Below are positions 36,690 to 46,524 of a stretch of 64,000 nucleotides of DNA, one piece after another; the first letter of the stretch is position 1; every line of letters starts with the position of its first letter. This DNA comes from Sialis fuliginosa. Its lineage: Eukaryota > Arthropoda > Insecta > Megaloptera > Sialidae. The notes under the pieces were generated by a model, which did no database searches, was not told the origin of the DNA, and saw only the letters and a list, made by a program, of their open reading frames with translations. The stretch is taken from the NCBI GenBank assembly GCA_961205875.1, contig OY540810.1, forward strand, positions 9,486,001 to 9,550,000, in the 5' to 3' direction. The position numbers were made by a program, and so were the translations under genes.

Positions 36690-37130
36690 CTATTTTTATG
36701 CGTGTGTGTCTGTCTGTCGGTCTGTAGAAAAGTTAAATTGTATATTTAGGACCATACTTGTTTTTGATAACGATCGTATGGATTTAAGTTTTTTGATTAT
36801 TTTTGAAACGGTGTGAATTAGAAAAAGTGTTTTAACTAAAAGTTGTAGAGAAAATTATTGTCTATAATGTATGTCCTATTCATTAAAAATAAATTTTTTT
36901 TTCAAGGAAATAATCGATTTTTTAAATTGAATTTCTGATTCGTTATCTAATAAAATATTCATTATAATGTTGTAGAGATCGTTATTTTCTATAATTTTTG
37001 TTTCAATCATTTCTTTATATATCTTTTGTCAGTTATCCACAAAGATTTGTTTTATAATTAGAAACACGTATATATTGTTCACTCTCAGTATTATGTATGA
37101 GGAAGTCTCGTGGCGTCCACGGCAGTTTTT
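36690..37130 (-). repeat. Dispersed repeat, family A, copy 3
   Basis: TGTGTCTGTCTGTCGGTCTG at the left, TGTAGAGAAAATTATTGTCT and GAAATAATCGATTTTTTAAA inside, and GTATTATGTATGAGGAAGTC then TCGTGGC at the right. This is the inverse of the 34.1-kb and 62.9-kb copies. Confidence 0.55.
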
Positions 37131-37227
37131 TATAATACCTGTTATATTAAAAATAAAATATGAGGTATCTTTTTTCTAGTCAGAGTCATTATTATCACTT
37201 AAATAAATGTAAAATATATCTTATATT

Positions 37228-38043
37228 CAGAGCTGTGCAGTACTCGAGTACAAGTACTTGAGTAATTATACTTGTACTTAAGTACTTTACCTAACAAAAG
37301 TATTTGTACTTGTACTTAAATACTTCTTTCAAAAAAGTACTTTGTACTTGTACTTAAATACGTTTATTTGAAAGTAATTGTACTTGTGTACTTGAAAATG
37401 TACTTAAATACATACAAATGTACTTAAGTACTTTTACATTATACAAGTACTTTTTCAGTTACAAATATATAAATAGAAACATTGTTTTTCGTTAAAAAGT
37501 GCAAGATTAGGTATTCAATTGCAGTCTAATAACGAAATATAAAGGTAAGTTTGTATTTTATAATTGATTTCAGTTATCATTTTAAAATAAATAGGTATAT
37601 ATATAACTTCTATGTATGTACAAATGCCTTTATTAAAAAAATAGTTCTTTTGGTTCTGGTATTATTTTTTCTAAGTATTGATTTTACAATGTCGAATATT
37701 ATATATTATATATGCACTTCTTTGATTGTATGTGTTGTTAAAATATCAAAAAACATGAAAACAAGAATAAATAAGATCTAAAAAATGCCCATGGCTGGGG
37801 CTACGCGAAAATAGACATTACTACACTGAAGTATTTTTAAAAACAGTTAAGAAAAAATATATTGTAATTATTTGTAATTGCAATTACAATTTAAGTACAA
37901 TTACAAAAAGTACTTGTGTTTGTAATTAAGTACATTTTTGTGTTAAGTACAATTTTTGGCAAAAGTAATTGTACTTGTACTTAAGTACATCTTTTTTTGT
38001 ACTTGTACTTAAGTACTTTTTTTTGTACTTGTGGACAGCTCTG
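37228..38043. mobile_element. hAT-like element made of GTACTTAAGTAC words, copy 2
   Basis: It starts CAGAGCTGTGCAGTACTCGA and ends ACTTGTGGACAGCTCTG, giving 9-bp perfect terminal repeats (CAGAGCTGT). The flanking octamers CTTATATT (37220-37227) and CTTATACC (38044-38051) agree at 6 of 8 positions, a plausible aged hAT duplication. The outer 200 bp on each side are dense GTACTTGTACTTAAGTAC words, so the ends can pair in many registers. Total 816 bp. The 76-codon frame inside (37551-37781) is AT-driven. Confidence 0.8.
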
Positions 38044-38244
38044 CTTATACCAAGATACACAGAAACTGTACATAACATTTAATTTTGATAAATTCTACTT
38101 TTTTCTACCGAAATAAATTCAAAAAACCTAAAATCTCAATTATACACGTCCGATCAGGAACAATCTAATTCACATCAGTGGTTAGTTATAGAAATTACAC
38201 GGCGCTGATCGCTCATGCAAACGGGGCTACCATCAATTTCTAGC

Positions 38245-38270
38245 AGTGTGTGTGTGTGTGTGTGTGTGTG
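38245..38270 (+). repeat. (GT)n microsatellite
   Basis: About 13 uninterrupted GT units. It gives the Cys-Val-Cys-Val start of a spurious frame, so that start should be ignored. Confidence 0.95.
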
Positions 38271-38310
38271 GTTTGTAGAAACTTCCAACGACCCGATTCT
38301 CTCAATTATA

Positions 38311-38475
38311 GGTTGTGTGTAAACGAATATCATTCGAAAACGGAGAAAGGAATGCTTAGGTCGGCCGTGCAGGGTCTCGGCCGCGCGCTCAAATATTCAT
38401 TGCTAGAACAGGATGACCACCAGTGGCAGGACATGGACCAAATAATTGAATTTACTCCTAACGAAATTTTCGTCT
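38311..38475 (+). CDS. Candidate exon or gene fragment, unrecognised
   Basis: A block of about 100 bp (38345-38440) has near-50% G+C in a window of about 30%, and one frame is open across it. The frame reads MLRSAVQGLGRALKYSLLEQ then DDHQWQDMDQ from the Met codon at 38352: a mixed, soluble-looking composition unlike the Phe/Ile/Tyr-rich chance frames. An acceptor-like CTCTCAATTATAG precedes position 38311. The frame stays open to 38546 but becomes AT-driven after about 38475, and I see no convincing GT donor in between. I do not recognise the protein. It could be a first or internal exon, or old transposon coding sequence. Confidence 0.3.
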
Positions 38476-38549
38476 TTACTTCATATATAGGGACAGTCAA
38501 TTATCAAAAATGGCGAACCGTAAATTCTCGAGAAATTTTAATTTAATTT

Positions 38550-39238
38550 TTAGCGGAATATTAATATTCAAGAAACTGGTTCCAGAAACTACGCTCCTGG
38601 CTTTTTATACCCCTTCTCTTCATGTCCCTCATTAGCTGGTGGCAATAAGAGAAAAATTATATTCTTGAGGTGGTTCACAGTGGCGTTACCAAATTATTTT
38701 GAGGAGGGGGATTTACCAACGAGGGTACCATTACACATATAAAATCATGTAACCAGCTGGCCTACACTAGCTACGCCACTGAAGAGGATCTCCCCCCCCG
38801 CTCGTTACGTCACTGGTGGTTTACCACTTTTGATAACTACATGTATCTATTAGATGGAAATTTCGATCTATTCTTTCAGAATGAATTTTATAGTAAATAT
38901 GAGTAATAAAACTTATTGAAGTATGTCTCGCGGATTTTGATGTTCAATCACTACTGAAAAAGTGAAAACCGACGTCCAAGTTTTAAGAATTTTTATTTTT
39001 TCATTAATAACGCGAAAATTTTGAAATCCAGTTTAGTCATTTTTCAATATTTGTAAAAAAACTTTTGTTATTGTTAAATTGTTAACTAAAATTACTTGCA
39101 TAACAACAATATGATTATATTAAACCACGAACATTAATAATTACAAATTAATTAAAATTTGCAATAAGAATTAGAAATCTTGAGGTTAAGAATAGAGTCC
39201 TACTGGATTGGTCGGAATAAATTTTTGACCAATGCTGT
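38550..39238. other. No gene supported
   Basis: Two stretches resembling the ends of a single repeat (CACAGTGGCGTTACCAAATT at 38688 and ACGTCACTGGTGG at 38808) lie about 120 bp apart. AGTGGCGTTACC/CGTCACTGG suggests a short inverted-repeat element, but I could not fix its ends. Confidence 0.35.
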
Positions 39239-39239
39239 G

Positions 39240-39335
39240 TCAGTCTGGATCTATTAGGCTCCTAATGAGGTCTTCATGTGAAGTCGAAACACGCGTCGAG
39301 TGAAATTATTTTATTGTGGTTAATGTTTAGTAAAA
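39240..39335 (+). ncRNA. Decayed hammerhead-like motif, Penelope-type cassette
   Basis: Aligned with the 58.77- and 60.78-kb copies: CTATTAGGCTC, then CTAATGAG (39262-39269), a hairpin of CTTC/GAAG with ATGT loop, GAAAC, ACGC, GTC, GAG and TTTTATTGTGGTTAA. The core has CTAATGA in place of CTGATGA, so the essential G5 of a hammerhead is A. It lacks the 34-bp tail and the left arm. It should be inactive. Confidence 0.6.
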
Positions 39336-39417
39336 ATCACTAAAGAACCTTAAAATCTTGTTTATTAATTTGATGCAATAATTTATTTTATTGGATAGTT
39401 GATTAAATAAGGCAAAA

Positions 39418-39727
39418 TTCATACTAATATTAGAAATGCGCGTGTCTCTGTCTGTCTGTTATCTTTTCACGGCTAAATCGCTGAACCGATATTGATGAAA
39501 TTTGGCAGAGAGATAGCTTGCATTCTGAGGAAGGATATAGGCTACTTCGTATCCCAAAATTTATTAAATAAAAATTTGTACGCGTGAAGGTTATACATTT
39601 TTAGCGTAGACATCTAGCGTACAAATGCGAAACTAAAAACTTGTTTTATCGACTATCATCATAACAGAAATCAGTATTACCTAACCTGTATTCCATACGG
39701 AAAAAGTCGGGGGTAACAGCTACTATA
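39418..39727 (+). mobile_element. Family D (Helitron-like) copy 5
   Basis: ATACTAATATTAGAAATGCG, TGTCTCTGTCTGTCTGTTAT, CTTTTCACGGCTAAATCGCT, TAGCTTGCATTCTGAGGAAG, TATCCCAAAATTTATTAAAT, then CATACGGAAAAAGTCGGGGG and TAACAGCTACTATA. It is the fullest copy of the family in this window, though the terminal CTAGT is changed to CTACT. Confidence 0.65.
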
Positions 39728-39733
39728 ATATAA

Positions 39734-40632
39734 TGCCGTGTTCAGACCGAAATATCGGTATGGAGAACCATACATGACTTCCATGTTCTTTCTATCTTTT
39801 TAAATAATTTTTAAATATACATTTTTTTAAATATTTTATTTATATAACCTACTACTATGAATATACATATCGTAATACATTAAAAAAACATATATACTTA
39901 CAACGGTTACAGCTCTTTTTGCTATTTGTATATAAATATTAGTTTTCTAATGTCAAAAATATAATTCACATTCGTAGAAAAACTAATTTGACAATTTGAA
40001 TTTAGTTGCATTTGTTTCCAAGGTAACATGAATTAATGACATATTAGTATTTAAAATTCAAATTTTAAGTGTGTTTTTCATCCCTTTAATGGCTGTTTAG
40101 GCACGTACAAATAATAAATGTCCCTTAGATTCAATTGAACTGCAAATGTACCAAATCTTATCAAAATTAGTGAGATAATACTCGCAATATTCACTTTTTA
40201 GACGAAAAAGTTACAAAATTTCGAATATTTCTAAAACCCCTAATCCGATTAGCACCAAAATCAATAGGTCTGGAGTACTCACTGAGACAAACATTTTCCC
40301 CAAAAATAATTCAGATCGGTGCATTTTTACAGTAGTTATCGTGAACGAAAAAAAAATCTACATCCTGACACACAGACACACAGACATATGGACACACAGA
40401 CAAATTAACTTTTCTTTACGTTTTGAAGTTAGTACAATCAGAATTTGTCATTTTCTCGGACACGATTTTTCGATGGTATTACAATACTTCCATTTCTTTC
40501 AAAACATGGAAGTAAAAACAACAGCAACATCGTGTCTTTTTGACAAAAGTGCAATAAAGCCTATGCATTTTTAAATACGACGTGTTTCCAAACACCGTGT
40601 TGCTGTTTTGTTTTCTTTGGTGTGAACACCGC
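39734..40632. mobile_element. Possible outer TIR element hosting family S copy 2
   Basis: Just left of the S element, GCCGTGTTCAGACCGAA is an imperfect inverse of TTTGGTGTGAACACCGC at 40617-40633 (about 12 of 17 positions). Flanks ATAATATAAT and ATAAAATAC are similar. This looks like a short hAT-like element into which S inserted. Confidence 0.4.
39750..40517 (+). mobile_element. Family S element, well preserved copy 2
   Basis: Nearly identical to 19446-20220 from AAATATCGGTATGGAGAACC to ACATGGAAGTAAAAA, differing by scattered substitutions, a one-base A-run difference and a shorter CACACAGACA tract. The 77-codon frame at 40341-40574 reads through its end and is not a gene. Confidence 0.75.
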
Positions 40633-40639
40633 ATAAAAT

Positions 40640-41464
40640 ACAAACAAGTTTTATATACGGAAATTGTTTCTGAATAACGTTATACATAGAATAAAGGACC
40701 GATTCGTTATTGGTAGAGCAATTTACATATATGTTGATGAGAAGTATATAGTATAGAGGTTAGTTGTTTGTTAATACTCCGAAACGGGCCTCCACCACTG
40801 ACTAAGGGTTGAATAAAGTGTAATATTGTTGTAACTTTGTGTTAATATTTGAATCTGCTCGAGATTAGAGAAATTACACCTTTGTTGTTGTTTGGGATTG
40901 TCCTTTATTTTGTGTTTATGTTATGAGGATACACGATGTCAAAATTATACAGATTGTTTATACACATTTGCCTTGAAACGTTTGCCTTTGTTTTGTGCAG
41001 GATTAGAACTGCATCTAGTGTGTGGGTGGGTGGAAGTGTCTTGTGTGAAACAACACGGTCTGAGCTAATTTTTGATCTAGTAGTTGTTGTGGTTTGTTTG
41101 GCGAGAGATGATATTGTTTAATGAAGTAGTTGGGTGCACACTTTCCTCGATGGTTTTGGATAAAAATAAGCGTACATTGTAGATAAAAGCTAACTTGATA
41201 GTCTAAGAGCTAGCAACGTTTTTGAGAGAGAATTTTAGGTAGGCTGGTTTCTTGATATATCCTCTCTTGCGCTCTCTCGGTCAGCGTGCAGGCCATCTGG
41301 CTGGCGGTAGAGGTTGCGTTTACCTGTGCGCATAGTACCTATACAGGTAAAAATACTGACTTTTCCAATTATTTCAAGAAGGTTCGTTTTTTTTTCACTG
41401 TCTTTTATTAGCTTTTAGAAACATAAATTTATAATTGCCAGACATTTTTATCGTTGTTAATGAT
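40640..41464. other. No gene supported
   Basis: A GC-richer stretch at 41265-41345 (CTCTCGGTCAGCGTGCAGGC, CATCTGGCTGGCGGTAGAGG) has an AG/GT-bounded look but no frame that can be recognised. Confidence 0.4.
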
Positions 41465-41466
41465 GT

Positions 41467-42042
41467 AGAGCTAAGCGCGTGAGTAAAGTTTGTTCACGAT
41501 CATGCACGCTCACATATTTTTAGTCACGCCCGCTCACTGACGGTTACAGAAAAAAAAATTCATTAATCCTATTTTTTTACTCACGCCGATCACGCACGAA
41601 GGGTCACGCTTGTGACACGATTTAATGTAATTGTTGTAAATTAAATTTTGAAATTATGAAAATTAATGTTTTTTACGTACAATATATTGTGTATATTTTA
41701 TATTCATATTATTTCTTCTAAACTGCATTCTAGAACAAGTAATAGCAAACAAAACAACAAGAAAATAAAGCTACAATGGATTTTTAAATATTTTTTTGGT
41801 GTTATAGTTGGCAATATTGACCATGTGAAAGTGCTTCAAAAAATGACATTTATTTTTTATATTGTATTTTTTAATGTCCAAAATTCGTTTTACAACATTA
41901 TTATATCTACGCATAGATATTTAAAAAAATCAAATAAGTTTATAAAAATCTTCAAAATATACTCACGCACAGTTGTTTTAATTTGACTCTCGATCACGCA
42001 CGCTCACTAACCCGAAAAATTCACGGCCCGCACCAAGTTCTA
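41467..42042. mobile_element. Possible hAT-like element with CACGCTCAC words
   Basis: The left 150 bp and the right 80 bp are rich in CACGCACGCTCAC-type words (CACGATCATGCACGCTCACA; CTCGATCACGCACGCTCACT). The ends TAGAGCTAAGCGCG and (inverse) TAGAACTTGGTGCG are faintly alike. The plan matches the GTACTT and GGTTC elements: word-rich ends and an AT-rich centre. The 106-codon frame in the centre is Phe/Ile/Lys-rich and has no transposase signature. Confidence 0.4.
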
Positions 42043-42460
42043 ACTTGATGCTAACAGTAATAGTTTCATTGAATAGTGTGATCAAAATCAAGAGCATTGA
42101 TTGGTTGCTGCAAAATGCGGTTTTAAATTTTGAAATAAAAAATACTCATCTGAAACTTCGTGAGTGGATTCATTTTGGCGTAACCTACAACTTTTTTATC
42201 TTTGAAAATTCTGAGAATTGGGGCGTTTTTGATGTGGCATGCGCAAACATGTTTAGGTCGTAGGTCAGGGCAAAAGACTCTTGATTTTTGTAGGCCAGTA
42301 TAACCATAACATTTTACTATTATTTATCTAGCAATTGTGCAAAAATCAGCCGATTATTTATAAATATTACATAACATCATGAATTTGACATGTTGAGGGT
42401 GTAGGTATCGCTAAATGCCTCCATGGTACCTATGGCAAACACGCATACTGTTCAATCTTT
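42043..42460. other. No gene supported
   Basis: A 72-codon frame at 42045-42263 has no known domain. The rest is AT-rich. Confidence 0.4.
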
Positions 42461-42464
42461 GTAA

Positions 42465-42955
42465 TACGTATAAGAAAGTCCCATGACAGTCATGACATAT
42501 ATTTTTTCTCTGTTATGAACCATTTGAAGAATAATTAAAAAATATATTTCAAACATTTTTTTTTCGAAAAAGTTAAAAGAACATAAATTATAGATAATAA
42601 CATTACCTACAATTTTTAACTTGACTATTTTCCTCTAATTCTCACTGTAACAAAATATCGACGTAAGTAAATATCCGAATCCGGTTGAAAGATCGTTTTA
42701 AAAAATAGGACGTTTTCTTCCCAGGCAAAAATTAATCTTAAATAAGTATAAAATTTCACACTTCTTCGATTTGTTGTATTTGAGTTCCAACGCTTACAGA
42801 CCGACGGATACATAGACATCATGGCGAAAATAGTCAGAACGGATTCAGAGAAGGTCAAAATAGATAATTCCATCAAAATCGGGATTTCGAAATAAATCGG
42901 TTAACAATACTTTTACTATTGTATATTTCATATACATGGTATAAGAAAGTAAAAA
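42465..42955 (+). repeat. Dispersed repeat, family A, rearranged copy
   Basis: 42465-42505 (ATACGTATAAGAAAGTCCCA) is in minus orientation. 42560-42955 (ACATAAATTATAGATAATAA, AAAAAATAGGACGTTTTCTT, CAGACCGACGGATACATAGA, GATTCAGAGAAGGTC) is in plus orientation. The copy is therefore rearranged or made of two pieces head to head. Confidence 0.5.
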
Positions 42956-43940
42956 TGTATACTGTTTTGATAAAACACATCTTTTGATGTGTTCCATGAA
43001 ATGTAAAATTAACATAGCCATTTGTATTTGGCAGGTAGAAGTAAGCACTTGAAACGAAACATCTGCACAGAGATGTATTACGCTTAATTAGGTATCATTT
43101 GAAAAATTAATTAGATCGGAATACCTGATGGTTATATACGCCAGGTATATTGGAATTAATTGCTGCTGTGAAGCTATACATTTTTAATACACTTTCCGGA
43201 TGCTAGGGGCTGATGAAAAATATTGATGATATTGATCTTGTGTACTCAGGAAAATATGAAATTGTATGCACGGTTGATAATATGATAAATAATTTGTGTT
43301 AAAAAGCTAACGCGGGAAGTATAAATTTAAATTGGAAAGGCGTTGTTTTTTGAACGCTTGGATGGATATCTGTTGATAGTACAGTGTTATCATTCGGTTT
43401 GAAGTAGTTTTTATCTTGCTTATACACGTTATAATATATAATTTAAATGATACAGAGTTTAATGAGGTTTACCATGAAAACTGTTCATAGCAAAATACAT
43501 TAATTTTTTATATTATTGATATTGAATGTGGAAACTAAGGAATTTTTATGTTAAAAATTTAAGATAATTAGTTCATACGACTTGAATAATTAAAGAAACC
43601 GCGAAACAAAAAAATGTTCATGTTCTAGACTTTCGTACTTATAAATTTATAATTTTTCCCAGGGAATAATTTGGAACCACGGAAAAATATATAACAACAA
43701 TTTTCCTTAGTTATTAAAAAAAAACGATTTAAACAAAGTAGTTATAACAGAAAAATATAACATTTTGAAAAAATTTGGTAACCGAGTTTAGAATCATGTA
43801 TGAACAAAATTTGGATATTTTTGACTATTGACTTTGACCGCAAAAAGGGGAAGTTCAAAAGCGATTTTGTAATCAGTATTTGAATAAACTGTTTAGCCAA
43901 GATTAGACCTTCTGTCTCACCATATCCCTCATTATCACTT
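42956..43940. other. AT-rich DNA, nothing recognised
   Basis: No frame or repeat partner identified. Confidence 0.5.
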
Positions 43941-43944
43941 AGTA

Positions 43945-44275
43945 TTGTACTAGTCGGTCTTGGATAATACCCCAGTGTTGGCCACTTGTTTAATTAAATG
44001 TACTAAATTATAAATATTTGTTGATATTTGATTACTGCTATTAATGAATCATAATCTATAGACACTTAACTTTAAAACAGCTTAATGTGGCGAAAATCAG
44101 CCAATAGATGTCAGAATGGTGGATATTTAAACTAATCTTTAATTATAAATTTTAGATTCTTTATTTTATAACTTTCGTGTCGAAGTACTTATCATTTTGT
44201 AATCATTAGCAAATACCCATTACTGGTTTTCCTTAGCACATTAATGGGACTCTGGTAGTACCAGTGCCTTATTTA
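43945..44275 (-). repeat. R1, internally deleted copy 2
   Basis: The left part (GTCTTGGATAATACCCCAGT, GTACTAAATTATAAATATTT, CATTTTGTAATCATTAGCAA) is R1 in minus orientation. It then jumps to ACTCTGGTAGTACCAGTGCC, skipping the CCGCAAAT and AATAAAACAAGT parts. Confidence 0.6.
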
Positions 44276-45180
44276 TGGTTTTGTATATTATTAAACTAAA
44301 TCGTTTTTTTTATTGATTATGAACTATGTTTTGTTTTTGTTTTGCTAATTTTCCTGGACTGCTATTTGAACACCATATTATGCACACATACTTAAAATGA
44401 TAATTGAAGATTTTAACTTCATAATCAATCAATGAAATTTCCACAACATCCAATACTAAAAAACATAACTGTCAAAGCGAAAAAAAAATGTGGCACGTAT
44501 AAACTGATAAAATTGAAACTGACGCCGAAACGGTACAGTGAGCAGTAGCGGAATAATATCTAACATTGTGGAAACACAACATTATTAATGTACAGAGCGT
44601 TTTATAGAGTACAACGCAGACTGAAAATGATGACGAAACGTTTATCAAGGCTGGTAAAGCGGTCAGACAACACGGACTTCTGATTAGCTCTGGGAATTCA
44701 GCGATCATCAGTCTGAATTACTTTTCTTATCAATTCAATGAACAATATTTCTCATCTGCAGATAAATTGGTGTATATTTATTTTCGGCCCGGATGTGTTT
44801 GTTTTTGTCTCTCTCGTGCACATACGGTTTGTTGCAGTTGATCCCATGGTGGTTGTTTATATTAAAACATTTTAATCAATTTTAATGTTATGTTTTTCGT
44901 GCAAAAAGATATAACGTTTCGATGGTGGTTCGGTTGAAAAATGGTCTTCCCGTATTTACGGATCATGTTAATAATATGAATTGCTTTTGTTCAATTCATT
45001 ACAAAAAAAATATAGATTATTTATGTTCAGTGCTTTTGTTGGAATTGAAATTTTTCAGTTAATTATACAGTATATTCCAAAATTTAACATTTAGCCTTTG
45101 GATAAATGTAACGACGTGCTATTGGTGTAGTTTTAAATGTCGCCATGATACAAATTAATACATTTTAAATTAATCAATTC
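44276..45180. other. No gene supported
   Basis: A 78-codon minus-strand frame at 44472-44708 is Cys/Ser/Leu-rich without a family signature. Confidence 0.45.
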
Positions 45181-45182
45181 AA

Positions 45183-45287
45183 AATGGAATTATTAGGCTC
45201 CTGATGAGGCCTAAATGTGAAATCAAAACACGTGTTGGGTGACATTGATTTATTGTGGTTTAGGTGTATATATTTAGTTATCTAGAA
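45183..45287 (+). ncRNA. Decayed hammerhead-like motif, cut by a hAT MITE
   Basis: AATGGAATTATTAGGCTC leads into CTGATGAG (45201-45208), which is intact. The helix II segment (GCCTAAATGTGAAATC) no longer pairs well, and GAAAC is changed to AAAAC, so the second half of the core is lost. Then ACGTG, TTGGGTGACATTG and TTATTGTGGTTTAGGTGTAT follow as in the other copies. The sequence is interrupted at TATCTAGAA by the 129-bp MITE, and the bases after it faintly resemble the cassette's 34-bp tail. Confidence 0.55.
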
Positions 45288-45416
45288 CAGTGGTCTCCAA
45301 AATGGGGTACGCAAAGTGATACTTGGGAGTATAAGTTTCCCTTATATTATAAGGGGTACAACTTATAAATATTTTCGTTTGACAGGTGCGCGATCAAAAG
45401 AGTTTGAAGATCACTG
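45288..45416. mobile_element. hAT MITE with perfect 8-bp target duplication
   Basis: Left end CAGTGGTCTCCAAAATGG; right end (reverse complement) CAGTGATCTTCAAACTC. The octamer ATCTAGAA is present on both sides (45280-45287 and 45417-45424) without mismatch. At 129 bp it is a minimal non-autonomous hAT element, probably young. It interrupts a hammerhead-like cassette. Confidence 0.9.
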
Positions 45417-45424
45417 ATCTAGAA

Positions 45425-45895
45425 TGAAGTTCAACCACGCATTTATCCCAAACTAGAGATACTCTAAAAAATAAAATTGCCATTCAATTGACTCTGAAAT
45501 CAACCACGAAATCAAAAATAAAGTTTGCCATATTGTTTCTTCTTTGAAACCATATAACTATTATATTGCTAGAGATACTCACTTATTCACAGTAAGAGTT
45601 CTGACAGTCCGATTCTATTTCCGATTGATTGTTGTAGCCCAGTTTTACTTTCTGATTTTATCAATCAATATCGTTATATATATGTATATACTTCATACTA
45701 TTACATTATATGTTCAATTTTAATTTTATTTTCTAATGTTTGTTAAAAATAATACATAAAATCGCGTCATCGCTGTTCCGGTTTGGCTAAAAACTATTAC
45801 TATGAATATTTCTAACTCAAACTATCTACACGAAATAAGGAAACTTCTATCTCCAATAATATGTAACTGCAATAATGAATTTATTTAATATTAAC
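45425..45895. other. No gene supported
   Basis: AT-rich with no useful frame. It lies between the hAT MITE and the foldback. Confidence 0.45.
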
Positions 45896-46518
45896 ACGCT
45901 TTTATTAGCTTGACCTGTAACTGGCATTGTAAGCAAATTTTACAACTAACTTTTCACCCATTTCTAATTGTCGTATTGATTTCAAACTTATTTGCAAACT
46001 TATGCAATTCTGGTGATAATACAATAATATGGTATCATCGAGCTTTTATAATGATGAAGGTCATATGTACTCCTTAATGTCTAACAATAAGCCCAAGCGT
46101 GTTTTTTAGTTTTTCAAACTAGAATTTATTTGCATGTAAAAAATTCGACAAAGAAAGAACTAATCTAGCGACAGGTTTAATGAACAAAAAACAATTTCCG
46201 CAGTATAATAAAGGTCTTCTCAAACTAGTGGGAATCGTAATTGTCTCCTGCCTTTATCGCCCTAGGGTACTTCCCAGTTCCTCCAGTTATCCAATTCTGT
46301 ATGTTTCCATAGTAAATCTAAAAAATACGCTTGGGTTTATTGTTAACCAATGAGGAGTCACTATGACCACCTCCATCTTTATATACAAAATTGATGGTAC
46401 AATATTATTGTATTGTCACCAGAATAGTTAAAGGTTGCAAAGTTTCAAATCGATACGACAATTAGAAGTGGGTAAAAAGATTTGCTTACAATGTTACAGG
46501 TCAAGCTAATAAAAACGT
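45896..46518. mobile_element. Foldback element, 620 bp
   Basis: The left arm (45896-46109) and right arm (46318-46518) are reverse complements with modest divergence, from ACGCTTTTATTAGCTTGACC at the left end to GGTCAAGCTAATAAAAACGT at the right end. The arms close at AGCCCAAGCGTGTTTTTTAG opposite CTAAAAAATACGCTTGGG. A 208-bp less AT-rich loop (46110-46317, with CCTTTATCGCCCTAGGGTAC) separates them. No coding frame and no clear target duplication. Confidence 0.75.
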
Positions 46519-46524
46519 TTTTTA

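Noticed and set aside
38250-38310. N-terminal Met-Cys-Val-Cys-Val start of the 38.25-kb frame
   Set aside because: It translates the (GT)n microsatellite. If the exon is real, its start lies at or after 38311.
41666-41986. 106-codon frame as a transposase for the CACG-rich element
   Set aside because: Phe/Ile/Lys/Asn-rich, no hAT dimerisation motif or catalytic residues; it fits AT-rich filler.
43205-43235. CTGATGAAAAATATTGATGA as a hammerhead core
   Set aside because: No helix II, no GAAA at the right distance and no cleavage triplet.
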